Of a stretch of 64,000 nt of DNA, positions 12,879 to 21,539 are shown one piece after another (position 1 is the stretch's first letter; every line of letters starts with the position of its first letter). Source of the DNA: Aquilaria yunnanensis (taxonomy: Eukaryota; Streptophyta; Magnoliopsida; Malvales; Thymelaeaceae); contig CM077597.1 in NCBI GenBank assembly GCA_039654915.1, positions 36,430,001 to 36,494,000 of the forward strand, in the 5' to 3' direction. The translations under genes and the position numbers were made by a program. The notes below the pieces were generated by a model. The model was given only the letters and a program-made list of their open reading frames with translations, had not been told where the DNA came from and made no database searches.

Positions 12879-13721
12879 TGATGCCCGGCAGCATCGAGCT
12901 GATCTTCTGGTATGAAGATGCCTGGAAGGACACCTCCGGTGTGAAGGTACCTTTGAGAGGGACTTCCAACAAGAATGTGGCTATAAAACTTAGTAGAAAA
13001 AAGGTTAGAGAGTCCCTCGAGTGTGATTCCGGGGGAGGAGCCTCCGACGCTCAAGTCAGTATTTTAGAGAATGAAGGTAACAAAGAACGAAGAGTAGAAG
13101 ATGGCTAGGGTTTTCTATCTCGTGTGTCTTATTGTCCTTACCAGGGTTGTTTCCCAAGTATTTATAGGAGGGCATTGGGGGAGGCCCGTTTGACACTGCC
13201 CACTCAGATCATGACACGTGTTAGACCAGATGTGGTTCGTACCTTCGGGGATGGGTGTCCTTAGCTGGCCATAGGCTGTTCTGGCCAAAAGTCAGAGCCG
13301 TGGGAAGCCTGTGTATCAGGGGCGTGTGCAGGGTCTTCGTGTCAGAGGCTCCTAACTGTCTTTGTCTCATCTGTGTGAGAACTCCTTTGGTGATGGGCCC
13401 TCTTCGGGGAGTAATACCCCTTCGGCATAGGAGTATCCTTTGGTCTGATTTTTGCTCTCGAGGGCCGTAGAGCGCAGCTCCTCAGCCGGGTGGAGGACCT
13501 TTGGTGAATGCTATATTCTGCCGAGGATGGGGAGATGCCCTCCCGAGGTCCGTAAATCACTTGATTGAGGATGGCGCCGTATCTCCTTCCTAGGGTGGTA
13601 GTGTTTTCAGCCGAAGGTGGTGAGTATCCATTTTCCCGAGGTTGCTCAGATGTACGTCTGAGGATGGTACTTGTCAGTCATCCTTAGAAGCTATCCAAGT
13701 GTGATAGCCATTTGGCGATCA
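12879..13721 (-). repeat. G2 3' LTR
   Basis: It begins TGATGCCCGG and ends GGCGATCA, next to the inverted polypurine tract CATGCCCCCC. It is 843 bp, against 869 bp for the other LTR. A 26-bp segment near the inner-facing end, which holds the LTR-borne ATG in the other copy, is missing here. Confidence 0.93.
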
Positions 13722-14031
13722 CATGCCCCCCTTGGAAAGCCAATGTGGTAACTTCGGTGAGTAGAGTTTTTGAGAGCACTTCATGGGACTTGTTGTGGAA
13801 GCTAGGTAAGGGACACTTCATTCTCCAAAGGTATGCTTCCTCAGCCGAGGTAGCTTATGAGTGTCACTTCTCACCTCCTGGCTAGTCCCTAGGTCTTTTC
13901 GAAGTGTGTATCCCTCTTTTACTTTTCTGCTACAGGTCAGTAGGCCATTATGTCTCGTAATCAGATAGGCACGTCACTTTGAATAGGCTTGCCTAGGCCT
14001 TCGTGTTGTCAGGAGGTGTGCCCTTTTTCAG
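13722..14031 (+). other. G2 internal non-coding stretch between 3' LTR and antisense gene
   Basis: It carries the polypurine tract of G2 (inverted, CATGCCCCCC at 13722-13731) and about 300 bp without a credible gene. In G1 the matching interval is about 1.3 kb longer because it holds exon 1 of the antisense gene. That exon is absent here. Confidence 0.6.
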
Positions 14032-14447
14032 AGATGGGCGACCAATTCGCGGCCTTCTACAAGTCCCTCTTCCTCGGTCAAGCCGAGAAGGGAAAGCAGC
14101 AGAGGAAGAAGGCAGCCCCGAAGAGGAAGAAGACGTTAAGGGTGGAGCTGTCTTCAGCAAAGAAGTCTAAGAAAGACCTTCCTCCTCCCCCCCAGAAGAT
14201 GACTTGGAGGTGCAGGACTAGTCCGTGGTCCGCCCTGATCCACCTTCGGAGCCGGCTGTCAGCCAGACTCTACTCAGCCCCACTGTTGAGGCAGATGCTT
14301 TGGAAACTTTGGCAGGGTGCCTTTCGGTGGTGGGGCTCTAAGAGCGCCAAAGGAGAAAGGGCAAACAGGTCCCCGCTGAAGTACTGGAAGTCAGCGATTC
14401 CAAGGAGGATGTCACCGAGGTTCCATCAGGTTTGTCCCTTAGCCATT
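14032..14447 (+). pseudogene. G2 antisense-gene remnant, exon 2 equivalent
   Basis: The plus-strand reading MGDQFAAFYKSLFLGQ matches the start of exon 2 of the G1 antisense gene (MGDGAAAYYKALFSGQ), followed by a Lys/Arg-rich stretch as in G1. The bases before it, a pyrimidine run ending in CAG, match the G1 splice acceptor. The frame then shifts. A donor-like GTTTGT follows at 14430, and G1 is inserted 18 bases further on, so G1 sits in the intron after this exon. The first exon, with the transposon-type domain, is missing from G2. No intact product is expected. Confidence 0.78.
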
Positions 14448-15314
14448 TGATAGCCAAAGGCTGTCGCCTCAATCTGGCCGAATACCCTGCCACAACAACG
14501 GCCGGAAGAACTGGCGCTTCCCGGGAATAGGTGGAATCATGCACCTCGGGAGATAGCCTGAGAGCTCCGAGCCTCGGCACGCCAGTAAAACTTGAGGACT
14601 CCATTCGCCCCCCAAGGTTGTGAACAACGCGCCTTCGGAAAAGTGGCACCAGACATTGCTGCCCGAACATGATATCCCCGAAGGCGGAACCCCCTGGAAC
14701 TGGGAACCCCCGAACTGAGGGTAGGCTTCCCGAAGAGGCTCTGTCCGAACTAGAGAACGACCTCGCCCAGGGACCTCGGGAGTACGGCAGGCGCATTTAA
14801 GGAAGCATTTAAGGAAGCCTCTGACACGTCCCACCACAGACGTAAAAAGTCGCCCTGACGCGCAGACGCCATCAGAATCATATCATGGCCCGTCTCAGCA
14901 CAAGGCTCGAGGCCATCCAGTTACCAACTATCTGTCCCCTACGCCCAGACGTTCAGGAGCATCCGACCGCACACGTGTCATGATCTGAACGGGCTAGGTA
15001 TTCCTATATATACAGGAAATAAATACTTGACAGGAGGTTGGCAGGCCGGAGATACAGCTCCCATACTCTGAGAAAAGACCAGGCGAGACTTTTCTGCCTT
15101 TCTCTTTGAGCTAGTGACTTTCTCCTTCTTCCGGCCACCACTGACTTGGGCGTCGGAGGCTCCCCCCCCGGAAAAACACTCCGGGGGCCTCCTAACCCTG
15201 TTTCTCAGTTTTCCAGGTACTCTCCTAGAGGCGATCCACCTTCCAGGCGTTCTTCCTCCTAGAAGTCTCCTCAACAGTCATCATGACTCACAACGATGAG
15301 GCCCTGGGCCATCA
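14448..15314 (+). repeat. G1 5' LTR
   Basis: It starts TGATAGCC and ends GGGCCATCA just before the primer site. It differs from the 3' LTR at three sites that I found by eye, all in the first 300 bp. It contains a TATA box (15005-15012) and the first ATG downstream of it (15283), which opens the gag frame. Confidence 0.96.
15005..15012 (+). promoter_or_regulatory. TATA box of the G1 LTR promoter
   Basis: TATATATA within a GC-rich LTR. Transcription would start about 25-35 bases downstream. No ATG occurs between there and 15283. Confidence 0.65.
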
Positions 15315-18300
15315 TTTGGCGCCGTCTGTGGGAACCCGCTCACAGATTGCCGTCGTTGAGACTCGGCGTTCTAAGGACAAGGGACTCCCAAGGTCCTCGT
15401 CCGCGCCTGAGATACAACCGGCTGCTGAGCAGACACTCCCAGAGACTTCTACGCCCGAGGAGGACCGCCCTCTGGTAATCACCATGAGCTTCTTGAGGGA
15501 CTTTCAGCGCTCAGTCGTCGCTGAAATGACTCAGCAGATCGACCGAAGATGGCCACAGCAGTCGCAGGCCCAGAAACCCTCCTCATCAACACGCCCTCGG
15601 GAGAGAAGCCCCAAGTCTACACACCTCAGTTCAGAAAGTGGAGATCCTCGCGGGGAATCATCCACAGAAGATATAGCCCTCGGGAAACGGCCTGTGGGAC
15701 AAACCGGGTCCAAGCGACCGAGAGTCTCACAGCGAAGCAGTTCGTCGCCTGAGGTGAGGGCCCTGACCCCTCCGCGCCGAACTCGCTCCCCGAAAAGGCG
15801 CCGTCGATCACCCTCCCGCGAAAATGGTCCTAGCGCCACTGCGCTTATGGAAAGGATATTGGCACGGCTGGACAGAGTGGAAAAGCAAGTGACCAGAAAA
15901 CCCGTTTGGGACAGGCTGTCGGGGGCGTTATGCGAAGATGGCTCCCTGTTTATTCGCACCGTCGTTGAGGCAGCTATGCCAGGCGACTTCAGAGTGCCTA
16001 GGCTGGAGATCTATGATGGCCGGACTGATCCACAGGCCCATCTGACGAAGTACAGGCGGAGCATGATAATGCACGGAGCTGATGACGCTACTATGTGCAA
16101 ATGCTTTGAAGTCACCCTCACGGGCCCAGCAACAGCATGGTACAATTCGTTGCCCCCAGGGACTATCACTGAGTTTCAGGAGTTGTCCACAGCCTTCACC
16201 CAGCAGTTCATTGGGAGCAGGCCGACGGCCAAAATGCCTGTACAGATGTTCGACATAGAGCAGAGAAACGGAGAGACGATCCGAGACTATGTCGAACGAT
16301 TCAACAAGGAAGCACTCAGCGTCCCGGACTTCCGGCCCGAAATCCGCATCCTCGCTATGACACGGGGCCTTCGGCGTGACTCACAGCTGTTCTACGAGTT
16401 CTCAAAGGACCCCCCGGAGACCCTCGGAGAATTTTACCGAAGGGCAGAGCAGCACATGACAGCCGAGGAATTGAGGATGGCGGGGCCGAAGTCTGATCAT
16501 CACCGCGCCGAAGGGTCCAGCCAGCAAGCTCGGTATCTTTCTGAACACACAGGTCGACCACGGCGAATGCGAGGAAAGAAACCTCAAAGTTTCACACCCT
16601 TGAGCACGACACGGACCAACATTCTCATGGCGCTGGAGAGGCAAGGGACGCAGATTCGGCGGCCAAAGGCCATGGCCGCCGATAATAAGAAGAATGCCAA
16701 GAAGTTCTGCCAGTTTCATCGCGACCACGGTCATGACACCGAAGACTGCTTCCAGCTGAAGAAGTACATAGAGTCGCTGATCAAACAGGGCCAACTTCGC
16801 AAGTATCTGCGGATGCCCTCCCCTAAAGGCAGAAAAGAGGAGGAAGAGAGGGCCGAAAACGAGGACTATGACTCCGACAGGCGGAGAAACAGAAGTCCAA
16901 AAAGGCGCCTTCCACCTCCAGTAGGGGTCATCCAAACCATCACCACGGGGCTCCCATCCTCGGAAAGAAAGCGGAAGGCCAGAGAAATTGCTGTTATGGA
17001 GTATCAAAGTCCATCAAAGAAATTGGCTCGCAAAGATGGCTCCACTGTCGTCTTCCCCCACGACGACCCGCTGCTGATAATGGCGAGAATAGGGAACTGG
17101 GACGTCAAGAGAGTGTTGCTTGATGATGGCTCAAATGCTGACGTCCTATTCTCGCACTTACTGCCGTGCCTGGGCATCACCAGCAGCGAGCTGAAACCTG
17201 TCACCACGCCCACCTTCGGCGTTGGGCCATCCGAACTACCCGTCCTCGGATGGATCGACCTCCCTTTGATGATGAAAGGCACTTCGGTAGACGGAGCAGC
17301 TGAGTTGTACGCGTCCACAATGACAAGATTCATCGTCATGGATGTCCCGTCTTCGTACAACGCCATCCTTGGAAGGCAGACTCAGGGGAACCTGCACATT
17401 CGCCCCGATGTGAAGTACTTGACTGTCACATTCGCCACCAAGGATGGAGATGCAGAGGTCTTCATCGACCAAGCCGAGGTAAGAAAGGTGTTTGTAAAAA
17501 CACGAAAGGCTCCGGCAAACAGCTCTACACAAACGGTGGAGGCAAAGGCGCAGGAGAAAGGCAAAGAAGGAGATCCCCCAGAAGCAGAAACGGAAGCAGT
17601 AGATCTTGTCCCAGGACAATCTACCCGAATAGGGAAGAGCTTGGCCAAAGGTGATAAGGAAAATCTTGTATCCTTTCTGCTAAAAAATAAAGATCTGTTT
17701 GCCTACTCGCCGAAAGACATGCCAGGAGTGAACCCTGGCATAATACAGCACAGCCTCAAAGTAAGCCCGGAAGCAAAACCTGTCAGGCAAAAGAAACGAA
17801 GCATCTCAGCCCACAAAAGCAACTTTGTGAAAACCGAAGTCCAGCGCCTATTGGATGCTGATGTTATCAGGGAGGTGAAATACCCCGAATGGTTAAGCAA
17901 CGTGGTCATCGCCACAAAAGAAGGTAGCAGCAAACTCCGGATGTGCATTGATTTCAGAAACTTGAACGATGCTTGCCCGAAAGACTCATTTCCCCTCCCG
18001 CCAATAGATCAACTGGTAGATTCAACGGCCGAATACGGGCTCCTGAGCTTCCTAGATGCCTTCAGCGGCTACCATCAGATAAGGATGGACCCGGAAGATG
18101 AAGAGAAAACTGCCTTCATCACCGAGGGAGGAACGTACTGCTATATAAGAATGCCCTTCGGGCTGAAAAATGCAGGAGCCACCTACCAGAGACTGATGAA
18201 CAAGGTCTTTAAAGACCAAATGGGGAGAAACATGGAAGTATATGTTGACGATATGATAGTAAAAAGCAAGCTGCCCGGCTACCACGTTGCAGATTTGGAG

Positions 18301-20781
18301 GAAACCTTCCAAAAGCTCAGAGCCTTCGGGATTCGCCTTAACCCCGAGAAGTGTATGTTCGGGGTGACGTCGGGAAAATTCCTTGGGTACATGGTATCCG
18401 AAAGAGGCATCGACGCCAATCCTGAGAAGATTAAGGCTCTGCTTGAGTTCCGAACTCCTGCCACAGTGAAAGACGTGCAGAGACTAACCGGAAGAATAAC
18501 CTCTCTGAGCAGGTTTATTTCCAGGTACGGAGACAGGTGTAGACCTTTCTTCAAAGTCCTCACAAAGGCAGCAAAGATGGAAGGCGACCTCGGAAGAAAC
18601 AGTCATCCTTGGGATGAAGATTGCCAAAAGGCCTGGGAGGAACTCAAAGTCTACCTGGCCAGCCTGCCGACTCTGCGGCAACCTCGGGAGGGAGAACCCC
18701 TCGTACTATACCTCGCCGTCACAGAAAAGGCCGTGAGCTCGGTCCTGATAAAGAAAGAAGGGCCGAAACAATGGCCGGTCTACTATGTCAGCAAGTCCCT
18801 GCATGGCGCCGAAGTCAGGTACCCTTTGCTTCAAAAAGCTATATACGCCTTGGTGCTTGCAGGAAGAAGGCTGCGACCATATTTCCAGGCTCACCCCATC
18901 ATCGTCCGAAGTAGTCTACCACTACGGGATGTCATGAAGAGAGTTGATCATTCGGGAAGGCTCTCCAAGTGGTGCATAGAGCTTGGTGAACACGAAATCA
19001 CGTATGAGCCTCGAAAGGCCATAAAAGCCCAAGCATTGGCAGATTTTATCGCCGAAATACCCACCACTGAGGAGAACCACTCAGATCCGAAAGAAGGGGA
19101 GCCAGAATGGACCTTGCATGTTGACGGAGCCTCGGGGTCCGAACACCAGGGAGCTGGAATAGTTATCAGAGGACCTGAAGGCCTAGAGGTGATGAAGGCT
19201 ATCAAGTTCAGCTTCAACGTCACCAATAATGTGGCTGAGTATGAAGCCCTCATAGCGGGATTACGCTTGGCCAGAAAGATTGGCGTGAGAAGCTTAAGGG
19301 CTCACAGCGATTCCCAGCTGGTAGTTCGGCAGACGGCAGGAGATTATGGGGCGAAGGACCCCATCTTGGCAAAATACCACGAGCTGGTAAGAAATCTCAT
19401 CCAAGAGTTTGACGCCGTACGGATCCAAAATGTACCCCGGCGGAATAACACTGAGGCAGATTGCTTAGCAAAGTCCAAAACATACACCGAGGTGCTAGAC
19501 CATCCAAGCATCTCCGTGCTAAGCGTAACGACCTCGGGAATGGGGTGGAAGGACCCCATAAAGAGATACCTCGCAGAGAATGAGCTTCCCGAAGACGCCG
19601 GCAATGCTGCAAGACTGCGAAGACGTGCCGGAAGATTCTTCCTGATTGGTGAAGAGTTATATCGGCAAGGATATGCAAACTCGCTGCAGAGATGTGTGGG
19701 CGAAGAGGATACTGAGATGGTCCTCGAAGAAGTCCACGAAGGCATGTGCGGCTCGCACGTTGGAACTGATGCCCTTGCAGCAGTGATACTCCACCAAGGA
19801 TACTTCTGGCCTACCCTGAGAAAGGACGCAAGACAGTTCGTCCAGAAGTGCGGTAGTTGCCAGAGACATGCAAAAATCCAGAGGATACCCTCGGAAATGG
19901 TAACGTCGGCAGACTATCCTTGGCCCTTCGCAGTCTGGGGTATAGACCTCATTGGGCCACTCCCCACAGCGCCCGGAGGCGTGAAATTCTGCGTGGTAGC
20001 AGTGGACTATTTCTCAAAGTGGGTAGAGGCAGAACCACTAGCGACTATCTCGGCAAAAGAAGTGCAGAAGTTCGTGTGGAAAAACATCGTATGCAGATTT
20101 GGCATACCGAGGGTACTAGTAGCTGATAATGGATCCCAGTTCATAGACAAAGGATTCCAGGAATTCATCAGCGACCTCGGGATAAAGATGCACTTCGCCC
20201 CAGTAGCTCACCCCCAAAGCAATGGGCAGGTGGAGGTATCAAACAGGACCATAAAAGACGGCCTGAGAAAGAGACTTGGGGAAGCCAAGGGGAAATGGCC
20301 AGGAGAACTCCAAAGTGTATTGTGGAGCTACCGAACGACGCCACGAAGAGCCACAGGGGAAACTCCCTTCTCACTCGTCTTCGGAACAGAGGCCATTATC
20401 CCAATAGAGATAGTTCAGCCTTCAATACGGGTGCAAGTATTTGATGAAGGCGGAAACGACCTCGGTCTGAGAACTAAGCTCGACCTTGTGGCCGAACACA
20501 GAGAAATAGCCGAGCTGAGAAGAAAAGCTTTCCAGCAAAGAGTGGCCGCGGCTATCAACTTAAAAGCCAGGCCAAAAGAAATCAAAAAAGGAGACCTCGT
20601 TCTCCGAAAGGCCGACTTCGCACCCCGAAGGCCATCTCACGGAGTACTTCGCGCAAATTGGGAAGGACCTTATCTGGTCCTCGCCGAAGTACGAAAAGGC
20701 GTGTACAAGCTTGGCGACGCCGAAGGCGTAGAATTGAAAAACACTTGGCATTCAGATGCCTTGAAAAAATTCTACGCCTAA
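15283..20781 (+). CDS. gag-pol: G1 gag-pol polyprotein (Tat-type Gypsy), 1832 aa
   Basis: Encodes the capsid protein and enzymes for retrotransposition. Domains in order: gag core about 234-396; zinc knuckle C476-C489 (CX2HX3GHX4C type); aspartic protease with LDDGS at 613-617; RT about 847-1020 with YVDD at 987-990; RT-linked RNase H about 1112-1260; a second RNase H from about 1275 with acidic residues D1281, E1319, D1343 and D1393; integrase with H1485, H1492, C1523 and C1526, then D1555, D1615 and E1651 (35 residues between the last two). The C-terminus has WEGPY and no chromodomain. The frame is unbroken. The start used is the first ATG downstream of the LTR TATA box; it lies in the LTR, so the frame crosses the primer site. 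M68 (15484) is an alternative start. It ends 758 bp before the stop of the opposing antisense gene. Confidence 0.97.
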   Translation: MTHNDEALGHHLAPSVGTRSQIAVVETRRSKDKGLPRSSSAPEIQPAAEQTLPETSTPEEDRPLVITMSFLRDFQRSVVAEMTQQIDRRWPQQSQAQKPSSSTRPRERSPKSTHLSSESGDPRGESSTEDIALGKRPVGQTGSKRPRVSQRSSSSPEVRALTPPRRTRSPKRRRRSPSRENGPSATALMERILARLDRVEKQVTRKPVWDRLSGALCEDGSLFIRTVVEAAMPGDFRVPRLEIYDGRTDPQAHLTKYRRSMIMHGADDATMCKCFEVTLTGPATAWYNSLPPGTITEFQELSTAFTQQFIGSRPTAKMPVQMFDIEQRNGETIRDYVERFNKEALSVPDFRPEIRILAMTRGLRRDSQLFYEFSKDPPETLGEFYRRAEQHMTAEELRMAGPKSDHHRAEGSSQQARYLSEHTGRPRRMRGKKPQSFTPLSTTRTNILMALERQGTQIRRPKAMAADNKKNAKKFCQFHRDHGHDTEDCFQLKKYIESLIKQGQLRKYLRMPSPKGRKEEEERAENEDYDSDRRRNRSPKRRLPPPVGVIQTITTGLPSSERKRKAREIAVMEYQSPSKKLARKDGSTVVFPHDDPLLIMARIGNWDVKRVLLDDGSNADVLFSHLLPCLGITSSELKPVTTPTFGVGPSELPVLGWIDLPLMMKGTSVDGAAELYASTMTRFIVMDVPSSYNAILGRQTQGNLHIRPDVKYLTVTFATKDGDAEVFIDQAEVRKVFVKTRKAPANSSTQTVEAKAQEKGKEGDPPEAETEAVDLVPGQSTRIGKSLAKGDKENLVSFLLKNKDLFAYSPKDMPGVNPGIIQHSLKVSPEAKPVRQKKRSISAHKSNFVKTEVQRLLDADVIREVKYPEWLSNVVIATKEGSSKLRMCIDFRNLNDACPKDSFPLPPIDQLVDSTAEYGLLSFLDAFSGYHQIRMDPEDEEKTAFITEGGTYCYIRMPFGLKNAGATYQRLMNKVFKDQMGRNMEVYVDDMIVKSKLPGYHVADLEETFQKLRAFGIRLNPEKCMFGVTSGKFLGYMVSERGIDANPEKIKALLEFRTPATVKDVQRLTGRITSLSRFISRYGDRCRPFFKVLTKAAKMEGDLGRNSHPWDEDCQKAWEELKVYLASLPTLRQPREGEPLVLYLAVTEKAVSSVLIKKEGPKQWPVYYVSKSLHGAEVRYPLLQKAIYALVLAGRRLRPYFQAHPIIVRSSLPLRDVMKRVDHSGRLSKWCIELGEHEITYEPRKAIKAQALADFIAEIPTTEENHSDPKEGEPEWTLHVDGASGSEHQGAGIVIRGPEGLEVMKAIKFSFNVTNNVAEYEALIAGLRLARKIGVRSLRAHSDSQLVVRQTAGDYGAKDPILAKYHELVRNLIQEFDAVRIQNVPRRNNTEADCLAKSKTYTEVLDHPSISVLSVTTSGMGWKDPIKRYLAENELPEDAGNAARLRRRAGRFFLIGEELYRQGYANSLQRCVGEEDTEMVLEEVHEGMCGSHVGTDALAAVILHQGYFWPTLRKDARQFVQKCGSCQRHAKIQRIPSEMVTSADYPWPFAVWGIDLIGPLPTAPGGVKFCVVAVDYFSKWVEAEPLATISAKEVQKFVWKNIVCRFGIPRVLVADNGSQFIDKGFQEFISDLGIKMHFAPVAHPQSNGQVEVSNRTIKDGLRKRLGEAKGKWPGELQSVLWSYRTTPRRATGETPFSLVFGTEAIIPIEIVQPSIRVQVFDEGGNDLGLRTKLDLVAEHREIAELRRKAFQQRVAAAINLKARPKEIKKGDLVLRKADFAPRRPSHGVLRANWEGPYLVLAEVRKGVYKLGDAEGVELKNTWHSDALKKFYA
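15317..15334 (+). promoter_or_regulatory. G1 primer-binding site
   Basis: TGGCGCCGTCTGTGGGAA, two bases after the LTR end, is the usual position and type of tRNA primer site in Tat-type Gypsy elements. I did not assign the tRNA. The site also lies inside the open gag frame, where it is translated. Confidence 0.8.
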
Positions 20782-21539
20782 GGTTGAGCGGAAGAAGTAT
20801 GTTGTACAAGAAATATTCTAAGTACAGAATGGTCTTGAGAAAAATTTTCAAGTATACCAAAATTGTCCAAGACAGATTTCCGCGAAGGTGCTCGCCACGA
20901 AAAAAGCGGTTGTGACTTCCCGAAGCCCCTTGAGCCACTATGCTCGGGAAAAATGGGAAACAAGAATCTTGCAAAGGTACTCAGCATAATCAGTGCAGAG
21001 AAAATTTTCCGAACACCCTTGAGCGAACATGCTCGGGAGAAAGGGAAAGCAAGAATCTCGCAAAAATACACGCCAAAACAAAAGCAGAGGTAATTTCCGA
21101 ACACCCTTGAGCGAACGTGCTCGGGAAAAAGGGAATGAGCAATCTCGCGAAGATTTTCCTAAGTCCTTTTGAGCAAATACGCTCGGGACAATAGGAAGAC
21201 AGAAAAATTTGGCTAAAGATTTTCCGAAGGCCCTTGAGCGAACATGTTCGGGGTAAAAGGAAACAAAAAGCCTGCAAAAGACTTAGCCAAATTTTTGCAA
21301 ATTTTCCAGAAAGTCTCTTGAGCGAGCCTGCTCGGGACAAAGGAAGGTAAAAAGTTTCTTTGGTTGCAGGTTTTCCGAAAGTCTCTTGGAGCGAACGTGT
21401 TCGGGACAATGGAAATAAAGAAACTTGCAAGAAAGGACTTAGCCGAAAAGATTGTTCATTTAGAGCAAAAGCTGCCTTACAAAAGAAGTGTCCAAAGAAG
21501 GAGTACGAAGGAGAAAAATAAGAGGAGCCCTAAAGCAAA
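20782..21539 (+). other. G1 spacer between pol and the antisense gene
   Basis: Non-coding interval between two converging genes. It holds the hairpin-bearing tandem repeats described separately. The end signals of both transcripts would have to lie in or past this interval. Confidence 0.75.
20915..21425. repeat. Degenerate tandem repeat array with hairpin core (7 units)
   Basis: Seven imperfect units of about 62-89 bp. Each has TTTTCCGAA-like bases, then CTTGAGCGAACATGCTCGGG or a variant, then an A-rich spacer. The CTCGGG marks fall near 20943, 21032, 21120, 21182, 21248, 21331 and 21401. The core GAGC...GCTC can form a small hairpin. Arrays between pol and the 3' LTR are known from Tat/Ogre elements, where they can seed satellite DNA. 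I saw no matching array in G2. Confidence 0.85.

Noticed and set aside
14338..14837. Open frames of 120-150 codons in the G1 LTRs (also 24211-25118)
   Set aside because: Present in both LTRs and crossing the LTR edge. No start context or family; chance frames in GC-rich LTR.
15005..15012. Second possible G1 LTR edge at TGTGATAG (24727)
   Set aside because: The 5' LTR has TT, not TG, before TGATAG, and the CCATT duplication fits only an edge at TGATAG (14448 and 24729).
16402..17619. Minus-strand open frames of 100-200 codons inside G1 gag-pol
   Set aside because: GC-rich sequence with few stops on either strand. The plus-strand frame has all the domains.
20915..21425. CRISPR-like array
   Set aside because: Units vary in length and sequence, there are no distinct spacers and no cas genes, and the setting is a plant retrotransposon.
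20582..21430. Envelope-like gene behind G1 pol
   Set aside because: No signal peptide or membrane-protein pattern on the plus strand. The sequence there is the repeat array and the antisense gene.
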